Origin: Burkholderia plantarii
GTDB taxonomy: Bacteria > Pseudomonadota > Gammaproteobacteria > Burkholderiales > Burkholderiaceae
DNA: 64,000 nucleotides
NCBI RefSeq assembly: GCF_001411805.1
Contig: NZ_CP007212.1
Coordinates: 2,418,001 to 2,482,000 of the forward strand
Reading direction: 5' to 3'
Below are positions 24,996 through 34,235 of this stretch, one piece after another. Positions within the stretch are counted from its first letter, which is position 1. Every line of letters begins with the position of its first letter. The notes under the pieces were generated by a model. The model saw nothing but the letters and a program-made list of their open reading frames with translations, did not search any database and had not been told where the DNA came from. The position numbers were made by a program, and so were the translations under genes.

Positions 24996-25780
24996 GTCGG
25001 GCCGCCTTCGTCTTCGGTGGATTCCGTGTAGGTGCGGATTTCAGCCTCACCGCCCCGCGCGCTGCCCTCCGCGCTATCTACGGTAATGGTCTGCACCAAC
25101 GGGTATCCGGCTGGATCGTCTGTTCCTGGCACGCCCCTTCCGTCGTTCGGCTCGCCCGCAGCCGGCGCATCGAACAGCGGAATCTCGGCGTGGAGGTTCA
25201 GGTCGATCGCGAGAATCGTCAGGTTCTTTGCCTCGGTCTGGATCGACATGGCTGAGACGTCCGGCAGTTCGACCTGCACCGGCCAATAGACGTCATGCCC
25301 GGCAAAGTGATAGCGCGCCGTGAATCGGCGATTGGGTGCGGCGTCGAGGAACAGCGAGAACTGCGCAGCCAACGAATGCGCCGAAGGCTCGTCCGTCGCG
25401 AAGATCGCGATCTGGGCCCGGATGTCGCCGGCTACCGCGCGCAGGCCGAAGACACGCTCCTTCTCGTCACCGGGGATCGTCACCAACTCTCGATCGGCCA
25501 CCTGGCGGGTGTAGTCTCGGTTCGTCGGCGCGTAGTCCTTCGCCATCGCCACGATGATCACCGGCAGTTCTGGCGGTTGGGTCACGGTGCCGGTGAGATC
25601 GCTGCGCATCAGCAGCGCGAGCATTTCCTCGGCCATGTCGATCATGCGGGACGGCGCCCAGAGAATGCTCGTGGCCAGGCCCCGTGTCACATACTGCTCA
25701 AGTGGCTTCGTGGTCGGTGCGAGAATCGCGTAGTAGCGCCCCATGAACGCGCCAAACGCGGCCTTGACGGATTGAAGCAT
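24992..25780 (-). CDS. Phage tail-end or neck protein
   Basis: A 262-residue protein beginning 8 bases after the preceding stop. Visible: a helical N terminus (LQSVKAAFGAFMGRYYAILAP, split at residue 15), a beta-rich centre with RFTARYHFAGHDVYWPVQVE, and a disordered acidic C terminus (about residues 215-262). A tail terminator or baseplate wedge is possible; no decisive motif. Confidence 0.5.
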   Translation of the reverse strand: MLQSVKAAFGAFMGRYYAILAPTTKPLEQYVTRGLATSILWAPSRMIDMAEEMLALLMRSDLTGTVTQPPELPVIIVAMAKDYAPTNRDYTRQVADRELVTIPGDEKERVFGLRAVAGDIRAQIAIFATDEPSAHSLAAQFSLFLDAAPNRRFTARYHFAGHDVYWPVQVELPDVSAMSIQTEAKNLTILAIDLNLHAEIPLFDAPAAGEPNDGRGVPGTDDPAGYPLVQTITVDSAEGSARGGEAEIRTYTESTEDEGGPT

Positions 25781-25788
25781 GGCGGCGA

Positions 25789-26610
25789 TCAGCGCGAGAA
25801 CTTGCTGAGCAAGCGCCCGTATGCCGGCACGGTATCCGCCGGCCCGGCCACCTGCGGCTTGACGAACCCCGGCAGCGAGCCGGCGCCGCGGAACTCGGCA
25901 GCGTCGCGGCGCAGGCGCTCGAACGGCTCGACATCCACCACCATCGGCCTCACGGCCGCAGCGTCAAGCACCGCACCGCCGTCGATGCCCTTTGCCGCCA
26001 GCATGGACAGAAGTTGCTCGTTCTCGGCGCGCAGGTGCTCGATTGCCTCGCTGGCCTGGTCACGCTCGGCGTTGACCGAATCCAGCAGGCGCAGCACGCC
26101 GCGCAGTTGCTCGTCATAGATCGCCGCCTCGATGTCGTCGGGCGTCATGTCGTTGACGTCATCCAGCGTGTAGCCGCGGTTGGTCGAGTAGTTCGGCTCG
26201 AGGACGTAGTCGAAGCCGAAGAACTCCGGCCGCAGCGGATCGATGGCCGAGCTGAAGCCACCAACGCGGCCGGCGTACAGCTTGGCGGCCACTTGGCCGG
26301 GATCGTTGTTCAGGAACTCGGCTTGGTGCTCAATGGTGCCGTCCAGGCTCGCGCGCAGCAGCGTGGTCACGAGGGCGGGCTCGACAAGCGCCGGACGCCC
26401 ATCGTCGAGACCGCCTTCGGCTGGGTTCATGCCGAACTTGATGCGCGGCCAGTGCCCGTAGTAGCCCGTCATGTCGCGGCTCTTCACGCGCTCCTGACAA
26501 GCAGGGCCGTTGATCGCATCGACGATTGAGCGGATGTCGAAGCTCCGCTCTTTACCGCGGAACTGCCGTCCGCGCTCCTTGAGGTTGTAGCTGATGATCG
26601 AGGTTTGCAT
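25789..26610 (-). CDS. First gene of prophage late operon, unknown function
   Basis: A 273-residue protein with a very strong ribosome site (AAGGAGG) before its ATG. The N-terminal half contains RSIVDAINGPACQERVKSRD and a WPRIKFGMNPAEGG segment; residues 170-215 are a helix with heptad character (ERDQASEAIEHLRAENEQLLS), which suggests a coiled coil. No upstream prophage gene is intact on this side, so this is the first complete gene of the region. A prohead scaffold or core role is possible; not recognised. Confidence 0.5.
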   Translation of the reverse strand: MQTSIISYNLKERGRQFRGKERSFDIRSIVDAINGPACQERVKSRDMTGYYGHWPRIKFGMNPAEGGLDDGRPALVEPALVTTLLRASLDGTIEHQAEFLNNDPGQVAAKLYAGRVGGFSSAIDPLRPEFFGFDYVLEPNYSTNRGYTLDDVNDMTPDDIEAAIYDEQLRGVLRLLDSVNAERDQASEAIEHLRAENEQLLSMLAAKGIDGGAVLDAAAVRPMVVDVEPFERLRRDAAEFRGAGSLPGFVKPQVAGPADTVPAYGRLLSKFSR

Positions 26611-26736
26611 CGAGTAAGCCTCCTTGACTCACAAGATGCTATGCCACCCGAGAATCTCTCCGAGAGCTCGTTTTCCAAGTACCAGTTGCAAGCACATAGC
26701 AGCCGGAAGTAAGCACTGCGCCCGAGTGCAAATAGT

Positions 26737-26761
26737 CGAGGCGAAAATACATCCCGCCTCG
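26737..26761 (-). terminator. Short hairpin, possible terminator
   Basis: A perfect 7-base stem, CGAGGCG-11 base loop-CGCCTCG, lies downstream (minus strand) of the decayed gene at 26788-27096. No clean T-run follows, so it would be weak or Rho-assisted. Confidence 0.3.
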
Positions 26762-26787
26762 GCTATTACCCTACACTCAGTACGCCC

Positions 26788-27096
26788 TTAGTGCTGAATC
26801 ACCTCCATCGACACCGGTCGCGAGAAATCGAGATCCTCGCCGTTGTCGGCGCGCACCTTCATCAGCTTGTCGTGATCGACCGTGCCGCTGAATGTCGCTA
26901 CCCGGTCGTACGCGAAGTTTGGACGGTCGGACAACCGCACTGCCACGCCCGGATCGGCCTGGACGAAGACGTACTGCCCCTTAATCCACGCCGGCAGCTA
27001 CTGGACCGGTTGCTGGCCGGCAGGCAGGCAGTACTTCTCCGCCGAATCAAGGCTCACGATGCAGCCGAGCGGCTTGCTGTTCAGCGTTACGCGCAT
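26788..27096 (-). pseudogene. Decayed small phage gene with internal stop
   Basis: A minus-strand frame that starts at the ATG 27096 (MRVTLNSKPLGCIVS...), meets an in-frame TAG at 26998-27000 after 32 residues, and then continues open for 69 residues to TAA (...YDRVATFSGTVDHDK..., ending MEVIQH). The two halves read as one coding sequence of about 102 residues, so the stop is likely a mutation, or an amber codon read through. An IS3 element begins about 40 bases upstream, so the gene has probably lost its promoter. No family recognised. Confidence 0.6.
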
Positions 27097-27137
27097 CGCG
27101 TTCTGTACCGACCCAGTGAAAACCTGCTCAAGTCATA

Positions 27138-27467
27138 ATGGATGAAAAGACGATGAGCACGAAGATGGACGAAGACATCAAACGATGGACGGCCAAGCGC
27201 AAGAGCGCGCTGGTGATGGACATCATTCAGGGCAAGACGACGGTTGCCGAAGCCAGCCGAACCTATGACCTGTCGCCCTCCGAGGTCGAGAACTGGGTGG
27301 ACGACGGCAAGCGAGGCATGGAGAACGCGCTTCGCGCCAATCCGCTGGACGTCAAGGAGCAGTACGAGCGGCAGATCAAGGAGTTGCAGGAGGCCTACGG
27401 CGAAGCCATGCTGGAGTTGCGCGCCAGAAAAAAATTGCAGTCCCTGCTGGGCGAGGACGAGAAGTGA
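27138..27467 (+). CDS. IS3-family transposase OrfA
   Basis: A 109-residue OrfA with a helix-turn-helix of IS3-family type (MDIIQGKTTVAEASRTYDL) that binds the IS ends, and a C-terminal leucine-rich helix for dimer formation. Its stop overlaps the OrfB start (four bases, at 27464), the usual arrangement for programmed frameshifting. OrfA is intact but OrfB downstream is broken, so the element is not expected to move by itself. Confidence 0.8.
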   Translation: MDEKTMSTKMDEDIKRWTAKRKSALVMDIIQGKTTVAEASRTYDLSPSEVENWVDDGKRGMENALRANPLDVKEQYERQIKELQEAYGEAMLELRARKKLQSLLGEDEK

Positions 27468-28289
27468 TCGAAACGATCCACCAGGGACTGAAAGAAGAAG
27501 GCGTTGTCGTTTCGATTTCCAAGCTCTGCAAGTGGTTCGATGTGCCGCGCCGAACCGTGTATTACCGGCCAGTCAAGGCAGAACCCGTCGTGCAGGCGCG
27601 TTTCTCGGAACCGATCAAGGCCATGATCGAGGAGTCGCCATCATTCGGCTATCGGACAGTGGCGCACCTGCTGGGCTTCAACAAGAACACGGTGCAACGC
27701 GTGTTCCAGTTGATGGGCTGGCAAGTGCGCAAGCGGCCAGTTGGCTTTCGGCCACGGGTGCAATCGATGCCATCGGTTGCGCTCAAACCGAACTCGCGCT
27801 GGTCGACCGACATGTGCCGTATCTGGGCGGGGCGAGACGGCTGGGCAACCTTGGCCCTGGTCATCGATTGCTACACGCGCGAGTTGCTGGGCTGGCACCT
27901 GTCCCGAAGCGCAAAGGCGACGACCGCGGCCAGCGCGCTGGAGCACGCGTTGATTGCTCGGTTCGGCACGCTGGGTCGAGTATCGACGCCATTCCTGTTG
28001 AGGAGCGACAACGGCCTGGTTTCACGAGCCAAAAGTACACGAAGCTGGTGCGCGATTACGGCCTGAAGCAGGAGTTCATCACGCCGCATTGCCCGCAACA
28101 AAACGGCATGGTGGAGCGAGTGATCAGGACGCTGAAGGAGCAATGCGTACACCGGCAGCGCTTCGAATCGCTACAGCATGCGAGCCCGCGCCCATCGCCC
28201 GACTGGTCAGCTTACTAACCCACCCCGGCCGAGCGCATCAGTCGCTGAAGATGAAGACCCCGGCCGAGGCGTTTGCTTTAGCCGCTTAA
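27464..28289 (+). pseudogene. IS3-family transposase OrfB, frameshifted
   Basis: Carries the DDE integrase core: Asp in WSTDMCRIW, Asp in LLRSDNGL, and Glu in MVERVIRTLKEQ. The frame breaks near 28,017-28,023, where the DNG segment loses one base; it continues in another frame (FTSQKYTKLVRDYGLKQE) and breaks again near 28,180-28,210 before the ending HQSLKMKTPAEAFALAA. Two separate frameshifts mark it as inactive. Confidence 0.8.
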
Positions 28290-28420
28290 CCTGTGCAGGT
28301 TTGGCTGGGTCATTACAGCCATGCCAAGAGGTGGGATTACCCGTTTTGATAGAGGTGCGAATCTTCATCAAAACAGCGCGCAAGCGCCAAGGAGTAACCC
28401 CGTGAGTAGTCTCAACCAAA

Positions 28421-28600
28421 ATGTCATCCGCCTATCTGCCGCTGGCGGAGCTGCAGGTCGATCTCGATACTTGGCTGATGTACTACAACGGCGAGCGAAC
28501 GCATCAAGGTAAGATGTGTTGTGGTCGCACGCCTCTGCAAACGCTCATCGCGGGCAAGGAGGTGTGGAAGGAGAAAGTGAGCCACCTGAATCTGATCTGA
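28421..28600 (+). pseudogene. C-terminal remnant of IS481-type transposase
   Basis: A 59-residue frame reads LDTWLMYYNGERTHQGKMC...GRTPLQTL...WKEKVSHLNLI and then stops. This is the terminal part of IS481-type integrase-core transposases. No catalytic core remains upstream. It lies between the IS3 element and the end of the RTX operon. The short spacers on either side (28,290-28,420 and 28,601-28,718) hold no gene I can support. Confidence 0.6.
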
Positions 28601-28718
28601 CAGTCACGCACCGTCGGAACGGGTAACTGCCAGATCGGGTCGCGACTTCTACAACTAAATTGATAATAGCGTCTCGGCCACTTCATTTCTTCGCCGTCGT
28701 TTCTTTCGAGAACGGACT

Positions 28719-29819
28719 TTACGCCGTTAAAGTACCAAACTCACGGAGCATATTTGATTTCAATTTTCCTTCGAGTTGTTCTATGTCCTCAAGCGTTTGC
28801 ACCCGGTCTATTTGAGCTTCTATGAGATCCTTCAATCGCTCAGTCTGAGAAAGAATCTGTGCTGTATTTGCCATTTCTTGTAAAATCCGGCTGGCTGCAG
28901 CCTCCATTGTAATTCCTCGAGCGTCCGCCAAGTTCTTCAGCAGGCCTACTCCTGCCGGCGCGTCCCCTACAGGTGACAAGACCCAAGCGGCGCCCTTGAT
29001 TTTCAAACTCAAAATGTCGTCGTGTCGGAGATAGCCGTCATCAAGTTTGCTGCGAACATCGTTGATATGCTCCCGCAACCGGGCCCTTAGGCGGCTGATT
29101 TCGTGAACTCGATGGTGGTCGGTCAAGCATTTTTGGGGTTGGTGTGGCTCGATATTGGGATGCGCGAATTTCAATTTGCGCGACAACTCAGGATGAATTT
29201 CCTGAATCAGGATCGCACGCAAACGCAGTAGCGCTTCCTCGGAGTTGGCCTGCGCGATCAGCAGCGTGAAGCGTTCGCGCATCCGTTCAGTTGCGAGCAA
29301 AGCCTGCCGTGTCTGCTCTGCCCGCTTGCATATCAGATCGGCAGCCTCCGCCATGGAGATCCCGCGCGACAACGCCACTCCCTCAAGGACACCGAAATGC
29401 GCCCGCGAAGACGGATCCTCTGAAAACGCCCGTGCCTCATCGGCTTTCATCTGGCGGAGTTCGTCACCGAGTTCGCAATTTGCCGCATAGGGGCGTCGTA
29501 GCTCATTGATTTTATCGTTTAGGATACGCTCCAGCGCACGACGATTATGCTCGATCATCGCCTCGGCCCTGTTGGGATGTCTGGCCGGAGGTGCCTCAGC
29601 AAAGTCGCTGCCATTGAATCGCCACGACCAGCAATTACCCAGCGTCATGCTTGGTGGCAGGTCCCCGCGATAGGTACTTGCGAAATACCAGTCGCCATCG
29701 GCGGACGGAACATAATCGGAATCATCGGTGAAATAGATCACGCGCGTAGATTTGACCTGAGTCACGATCGTATAGATAGGCGTAGTCGTGCCGTCACAGC
29801 CGGATTGAAAGGCGCTCAT
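28719..29819 (-). CDS. Unknown protein with duplicated tail-chaperone-like module
   Basis: A 366-residue protein, last gene of the RTX operon; its ATG overlaps the upstream stop by four bases. It has an N-terminal Trp-rich part (residues 20-80), a linker, and two related modules at about 143-202 and 293-350: both begin with a small hydrophobic turn and the pattern ARGI(S/T)MEAA or SRGISMAEAA, then a long helix containing TERM or TERLK. Modules of this type occur in phage tail-fibre assembly and hinge proteins. In a secretion operon it could assist folding or handling of the giant RTX protein (inference). Confidence 0.5.
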   Translation of the reverse strand: MSAFQSGCDGTTTPIYTIVTQVKSTRVIYFTDDSDYVPSADGDWYFASTYRGDLPPSMTLGNCWSWRFNGSDFAEAPPARHPNRAEAMIEHNRRALERILNDKINELRRPYAANCELGDELRQMKADEARAFSEDPSSRAHFGVLEGVALSRGISMAEAADLICKRAEQTRQALLATERMRERFTLLIAQANSEEALLRLRAILIQEIHPELSRKLKFAHPNIEPHQPQKCLTDHHRVHEISRLRARLREHINDVRSKLDDGYLRHDDILSLKIKGAAWVLSPVGDAPAGVGLLKNLADARGITMEAAASRILQEMANTAQILSQTERLKDLIEAQIDRVQTLEDIEQLEGKLKSNMLREFGTLTA

Positions 29820-31510
29820 CGAGACTCCTCGTAATGCAGTGAAATTTGAAACACCTTGAGACCATCGTCGTTGCTGGCCGCCGCGAGCAACCCAGCAGAG
29901 ACGGCCGGAGGCTGGCGATAGCGACCGCCGATTTGTCCTTCCCAGATCTTGATCTCACGGTCCGGATCGAACACCGCCAGCTGTCCTTCAGAGGACAGCA
30001 CGACCAGATGACTCCCATATTCGATGGGGCATCCGCAACCAGGCGCGCGCAGCCTACTAAGCCAGCGCAACGCGCCGGTGGCAGTATCGAAGGCAAGCAG
30101 ATGCCATGTCCCGTCGAGCACATACACGACCCCGGCGCGGACCAGTAGGAACTGATTCGCTAGTGGTTGTCCGTAGCGCCGCGTCCAGAGCGACTCACCC
30201 GTGCGGATGTCGAAGCACTCAAGCTCACCCCGCTCAGTCGCCCAGATCACGCGGCCCGAACAGATGCCGGGCCGGCCGCGCACGAGTCCACGACTTCGCA
30301 CTGTCCAGCGCAGTTGCCCGTCACCGGCATCGACGCAATGGACGGTGCCGTCGTTGCACGGTGCGATGACTAGGTCGAGCTCAGCATCGTGGGCGACCGT
30401 TGCGGGAGGCCAGTAGCTGTGCCTGAAAGACCAGATCTGCCGCCCTGTCTTCCAGTCGAGCGCTTGCAAGTGCCCGTACGGCTTGCCCTCGTTCCATTGC
30501 TCGGTGTTCACGAACAGGCGGTCGTGCTCGAGATCAAGCACCGGCGTGGCATGGACACTCGAATCCTGCCGCCAGCGCCAGATAATCGAGCCATCCCGCG
30601 CATCAAGACGCGTGATCGTGCCGTCGTAGCACCCGAATATGACGCTCTGCTGGGCAAACTGGAGGCGCTGCACGATCCCCTTGGCAGGTCGCGTCAGGCT
30701 CTCGTAGCACCACTGAATAGCGCCGTCGGCCGCATTGTGCCGCCAGACTCGGCTCGAATCGTCAGCCACGAAAACGGCGCCGTCTGCGATTGCGGGGCTG
30801 CTCTTCCAAGCGTGCCTCTGCTGCACGTTCAACTCGAAACGATGCCAGAGTGGAGTGGTCACGAACGGCGGAAACGATCCCTGCATACGTGGTGGGCGAG
30901 CGTCGAAGCAATCGCGCGACAGCCCGATATCGTGACGCCTGAACAGCGAGACGACGGGAAAGCGCCTCAAGGAGAGTTGCCGGGAGCCGAGCGGTTGCCA
31001 CATGTCGAATAGGAGAGCCGCGCCACGGATATCGAGCGCGTGTCCGTCGGCGGCCAGCGCGTCGTCCACCAGCGCGACGGCGGAGCCCTGCTTCATGAAA
31101 TCGTCGATGATGACCGCGCGGCTGCCGGGGGCCGCAGCCGCGCCCTCCACCCAGCGCTTGCGGTTATGCTCTTTGCGCTGGTCGCGCACCATCAACGTGT
31201 GCAGTCGGCGGCCGTCGCGGAGTGCCGCCAGCGCCGTCGAAAACAGCAGCGGCGCCGCACCGAAGCCCGGGCCGATCAGCACGGTGGGCTCAAACGGCTT
31301 GACGAGGCGCCACATGAGTTGCCCGGCCATCTCGATATAGCGCGCGTCGCTGAGCAGATCCCGGAAATCGAACTGGAGCCCGTCGGTGAAATGAATGGCC
31401 CTCGTATAGATCTGGCGGCGCAGTGTTTCCCAGTCCGGGTTCTCGCGCACGGCCATCGTCGCGCGCGAGATCTCGTGCGCAGCATCAGTCGGCCTGGTAG
31501 ATTGGTTCAT
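29816..31510 (-). CDS. Phosphoribosyltransferase fused to PQQ-like beta-propeller
   Basis: A 564-residue two-domain protein. Residues 1-200 resemble a type I phosphoribosyltransferase: the PRPP loop at 132-144 (AVIIDDFMKQGSA) matches the consensus of this family, with the glycine-rich GPGFGAAPLLF at 80-90. Residues 230-555 are repeated blades with AFDTATGALRW and CVDAGDGQLRW motifs of a PQQ-like (WD-type) beta-propeller. It lies between the glycosyltransferase and the duplicated-module gene and has no export signal, so it probably acts in the cytoplasm. Substrate unknown; the fusion is unusual. Confidence 0.65.
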   Translation of the reverse strand: MNQSTRPTDAAHEISRATMAVRENPDWETLRRQIYTRAIHFTDGLQFDFRDLLSDARYIEMAGQLMWRLVKPFEPTVLIGPGFGAAPLLFSTALAALRDGRRLHTLMVRDQRKEHNRKRWVEGAAAAPGSRAVIIDDFMKQGSAVALVDDALAADGHALDIRGAALLFDMWQPLGSRQLSLRRFPVVSLFRRHDIGLSRDCFDARPPRMQGSFPPFVTTPLWHRFELNVQQRHAWKSSPAIADGAVFVADDSSRVWRHNAADGAIQWCYESLTRPAKGIVQRLQFAQQSVIFGCYDGTITRLDARDGSIIWRWRQDSSVHATPVLDLEHDRLFVNTEQWNEGKPYGHLQALDWKTGRQIWSFRHSYWPPATVAHDAELDLVIAPCNDGTVHCVDAGDGQLRWTVRSRGLVRGRPGICSGRVIWATERGELECFDIRTGESLWTRRYGQPLANQFLLVRAGVVYVLDGTWHLLAFDTATGALRWLSRLRAPGCGCPIEYGSHLVVLSSEGQLAVFDPDREIKIWEGQIGGRYRQPPAVSAGLLAAASNDDGLKVFQISLHYEESR

Positions 31511-31528
31511 ATTGAGGGCTCGTACGGA

Positions 31529-32755
31529 TCAGCGTCGGCGCAGAACATGTTCGATGAGGCCGAGCTGCGCAGGCAGGCACACCCGATGCAGATCGTACTT
31601 CTCGACGACGGTGCGTCGGGCCGCCGCGCGCAGCCCCGTATGCCGGCTCGGATCGCGAAGCGCATCGAGCACGCGCGCGGCCACGGCATCGGGCGAAAAG
31701 AAATCGACGAGCCATCCATTCTCCCCGTCGGAGATGACTTCCTGCACCGGCGGCGTCCGCGACCCGACGACGAGGCAACCTGCGCTCATCGCCTCAAGCA
31801 TCGACCACGAGAGCACGAACGGGTAGGTCAGGTAGACGTGGACGCATGATACCTGGAGGATCCGCAGAAACGCCGAATAGGGTACGCGTCCGAGGAAATG
31901 GACACGCGACAGATCGAGCGACGCACCGAGCTCGTCGAGCATGGCCTGCCGATGGGTCTGGCCGTCGGGCAGGCGCGCGCCGTAGCTTACGCCGTCGCCG
32001 CCCACCACGATGACGCGCGCGCGCGGCCGCTCGGCTAGGATCGGCGGCAACGCGCGCATGAAGGTCTGGAATCCGCGGTGCGGTTCGAGATTGCGCGCCA
32101 CATAGGTGACGACCTCGTCTCCCGCGCCAACCACGCAATTGCTATCCGGTATCGCAAAGCGCGCCGCGGCATCGGGTATCACGCGCGGCGTGTCGACGCC
32201 CTCGTGCGCGACGCTGATGATCGGCTGATAGAGCGCGGGATAGAGCGAGCGCTGCCACTGGGTGGGGGTCTGCCCCCAGTCGACAGCCTCGAGTCCGAGC
32301 AGGTTGCCGATGTTCTTCGTCCGGATGCGCGGCGCCGTATCGAATACCTCTGGCTCGCTTCGATCGAAACCGATGTCCGCGCCGCGAAAACGATAATAGA
32401 ACTCGAAGTAGCCGATCAGCGGCGCGTGCGGAAAAACGTCCTTTAGATACCAGATTTCGCCCCACCCGTTGTGCCCGAGCATCAGGTCAGGTTCGAAGCC
32501 GGCCTGACGCAATTCGAGCGCCTGGCGTGCCACTTCCTGCCCGTTGAGGATGGCCGCCTCCACATCGCCGATGTAGTGGTGTATCTCCCGCGTCACATCG
32601 CGCTTCGGGCGATAGGCCATGACTCGCACGCCCGCCATGACCAGATCCTGGCGCTGCGTGATGAACACCACCTCGTTTCCTTCGATGGCAGCGAGATGCC
32701 TGGCGAGATGCAGATACTGTCCGGGCGCGTTCTGATGGATGAAAAGGATTTTCAT
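31529..32755 (-). CDS. Family 4 glycosyltransferase (GT-B)
   Basis: A 408-residue protein (start at the ATG 32755, MKILFIHQNAPGQ; the frame is open 17 codons further upstream). The N-terminal half has the Glyco_trans_4_3 features: ILFIHQN, PDLMLGHNGWGEIWYLKDV, LIGYFEFYYRFRGADIGFD. The C-terminal half has the donor-binding segment SWSMLEAMSAGCLVVGS followed by TPPVQEV. It should transfer a sugar from an activated donor. In this operon the acceptor could be the secreted RTX protein, which is Ser/Thr-rich, or a cell-surface glycan; this is inference. Confidence 0.8.
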   Translation of the reverse strand: MKILFIHQNAPGQYLHLARHLAAIEGNEVVFITQRQDLVMAGVRVMAYRPKRDVTREIHHYIGDVEAAILNGQEVARQALELRQAGFEPDLMLGHNGWGEIWYLKDVFPHAPLIGYFEFYYRFRGADIGFDRSEPEVFDTAPRIRTKNIGNLLGLEAVDWGQTPTQWQRSLYPALYQPIISVAHEGVDTPRVIPDAAARFAIPDSNCVVGAGDEVVTYVARNLEPHRGFQTFMRALPPILAERPRARVIVVGGDGVSYGARLPDGQTHRQAMLDELGASLDLSRVHFLGRVPYSAFLRILQVSCVHVYLTYPFVLSWSMLEAMSAGCLVVGSRTPPVQEVISDGENGWLVDFFSPDAVAARVLDALRDPSRHTGLRAAARRTVVEKYDLHRVCLPAQLGLIEHVLRRR

Positions 32756-32795
32756 GACGGATGCTGTGGACTTGGCGATTGCCCCGGTTGGGCGT

Positions 32796-34235
32796 TCATT
32801 GCTCACTCAACTGCCACATACCGAGATGCCCCAGCTTGGCAGCAAGCTGAAGCCGTGCATTGCGCCAGTCCGTGATGGCCTGAATGCGCTGCTTGCGTGC
32901 ATTGGCGAGATCGGACTGGGCGCTCAGCAGCTCGAGAATGCCGCCCACGCTCTTGGCATAACGGCGTTCGGCCGCAGTATACGAAAGCGCGGCAGCATCG
33001 AGCAGCGTCGCGCTGTTGTTGACATTGCGGGTGGCAGCATCGAGCGCGTAGTAGGCGTTCCAGACGTCGATGGCCACCTGCCGTCTGGCCTCGTCGAGCA
33101 CCGCCTGCTGCATTTCCGATTGCGCCTCGGCCTCGCGCACCTGATATACGCGTGAAAAGCCTTCGAAAATGGGGATGCTGATCTGGAAGCCGATGAACCA
33201 GTCGTGTCCGGTCGCAGGGAATTGCGGAATCCCGAGCCCCAGCGTGGCGGGCTGATTATTCGTGCTGTACTTCGCGGTCAGGCTCAGCGTGGGCAGCCCC
33301 TGCGCACGGATTTGGCGCGTCTTGGCCAGCGCCGCATCAAGCTCGGCCTGAGCCGCCCTGACGCTCGGGTGAGTTCGTCTCGCTTCGTCCATCAGTGCCG
33401 CCACCGAATCACGGAATTCGTCTACGGGGCCGACATTCTCGGCCACGCTGGGCAGGGAGATCGGCTGATCCGGCGCCAGATTCATGTCGGAGGCCAGTGT
33501 GCCGATCGCCGTCTCCCACTCGCCTTGCGCCTTCGTCCGATTGAAGACGGCCTGCGCATACGCCGTTCGCGCTTGCAGTTCGTCGCTGCCCGGCACGATG
33601 CCGCGCTCCGCGCGCGCCGTCGCGGCGGCCAGGCTGTCGCGCGCAGTGCCGACCACCTCGTCCGCCGCCTCGAGCGCGCCTTGCGCCGCCTGCGCGCCGT
33701 AATAGTCGTGAGCCACGTCCGAGAGGTTTTTCTGCAACTGCGCTTCCTGGCTGGCCTGCGCGGCGTTCAGCAGCTCGCTGGCATTGCGCAGCGCTGCCGA
33801 CCTGCCGCCGAAGTCGTAGAGCACCCAGCTCAGCGATATGTTCTCTGAACGAATGCTCGATCGGTTTGCGGAACTCAGGTCCGGGTGCCCGGTGATATCC
33901 GTGACCGAATCGTCATGCACGGCCTGCCATTGGGCTGAGACGGTCGGCAGGAACGCGGCGCGCCCCTGCCCGACCTGCGCGGCGCGGAGTTTGACGTCGA
34001 TCCACGCCTGGCGCGTCTTCGGGCTCGTGCAGAGAGCGCGCTCCACGGCCTCGTCCAGACGCAGCGGCTGGCCGACGGACTCGAACACGCATAGCGCCGG
34101 GTTGCTGATCACCGGACTCGCTGGCCCAGCCGGAATGCTCGTCTCCGCCCGCAACGGATCGAATGCGCGCGCGGGTGCCGATACGGCCAGAACTGCCGCA
34201 CACAGAATGCCGGAAGCCCATCGCTCACCGCTCAC
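32796..34235 (-). CDS. TolC-family outer membrane protein
   Basis: A 479-residue outer membrane channel for type I export. A signal peptide ends near residue 25 (VLAVSAPARAF). The body has two TolC-type repeats with long helices (residues 60-230 and 280-450) and strands such as SLTAKYSTNNQPA. The GTG start overlaps the hlyD-type gene by 11 bases, so expression is coupled. With the HlyB- and HlyD-type proteins it forms a complete tripartite exporter. Confidence 0.85.
   Translation of the reverse strand: MSGERWASGILCAAVLAVSAPARAFDPLRAETSIPAGPASPVISNPALCVFESVGQPLRLDEAVERALCTSPKTRQAWIDVKLRAAQVGQGRAAFLPTVSAQWQAVHDDSVTDITGHPDLSSANRSSIRSENISLSWVLYDFGGRSAALRNASELLNAAQASQEAQLQKNLSDVAHDYYGAQAAQGALEAADEVVGTARDSLAAATARAERGIVPGSDELQARTAYAQAVFNRTKAQGEWETAIGTLASDMNLAPDQPISLPSVAENVGPVDEFRDSVAALMDEARRTHPSVRAAQAELDAALAKTRQIRAQGLPTLSLTAKYSTNNQPATLGLGIPQFPATGHDWFIGFQISIPIFEGFSRVYQVREAEAQSEMQQAVLDEARRQVAIDVWNAYYALDAATRNVNNSATLLDAAALSYTAAERRYAKSVGGILELLSAQSDLANARKQRIQAITDWRNARLQLAAKLGHLGMWQLSEQ

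Noticed and set aside
29816..31510. An orphan pyrE (orotate phosphoribosyltransferase)
   Set aside because: The domain is fused to a beta-propeller, lacks pyrimidine gene neighbours and sits in a secretion operon.
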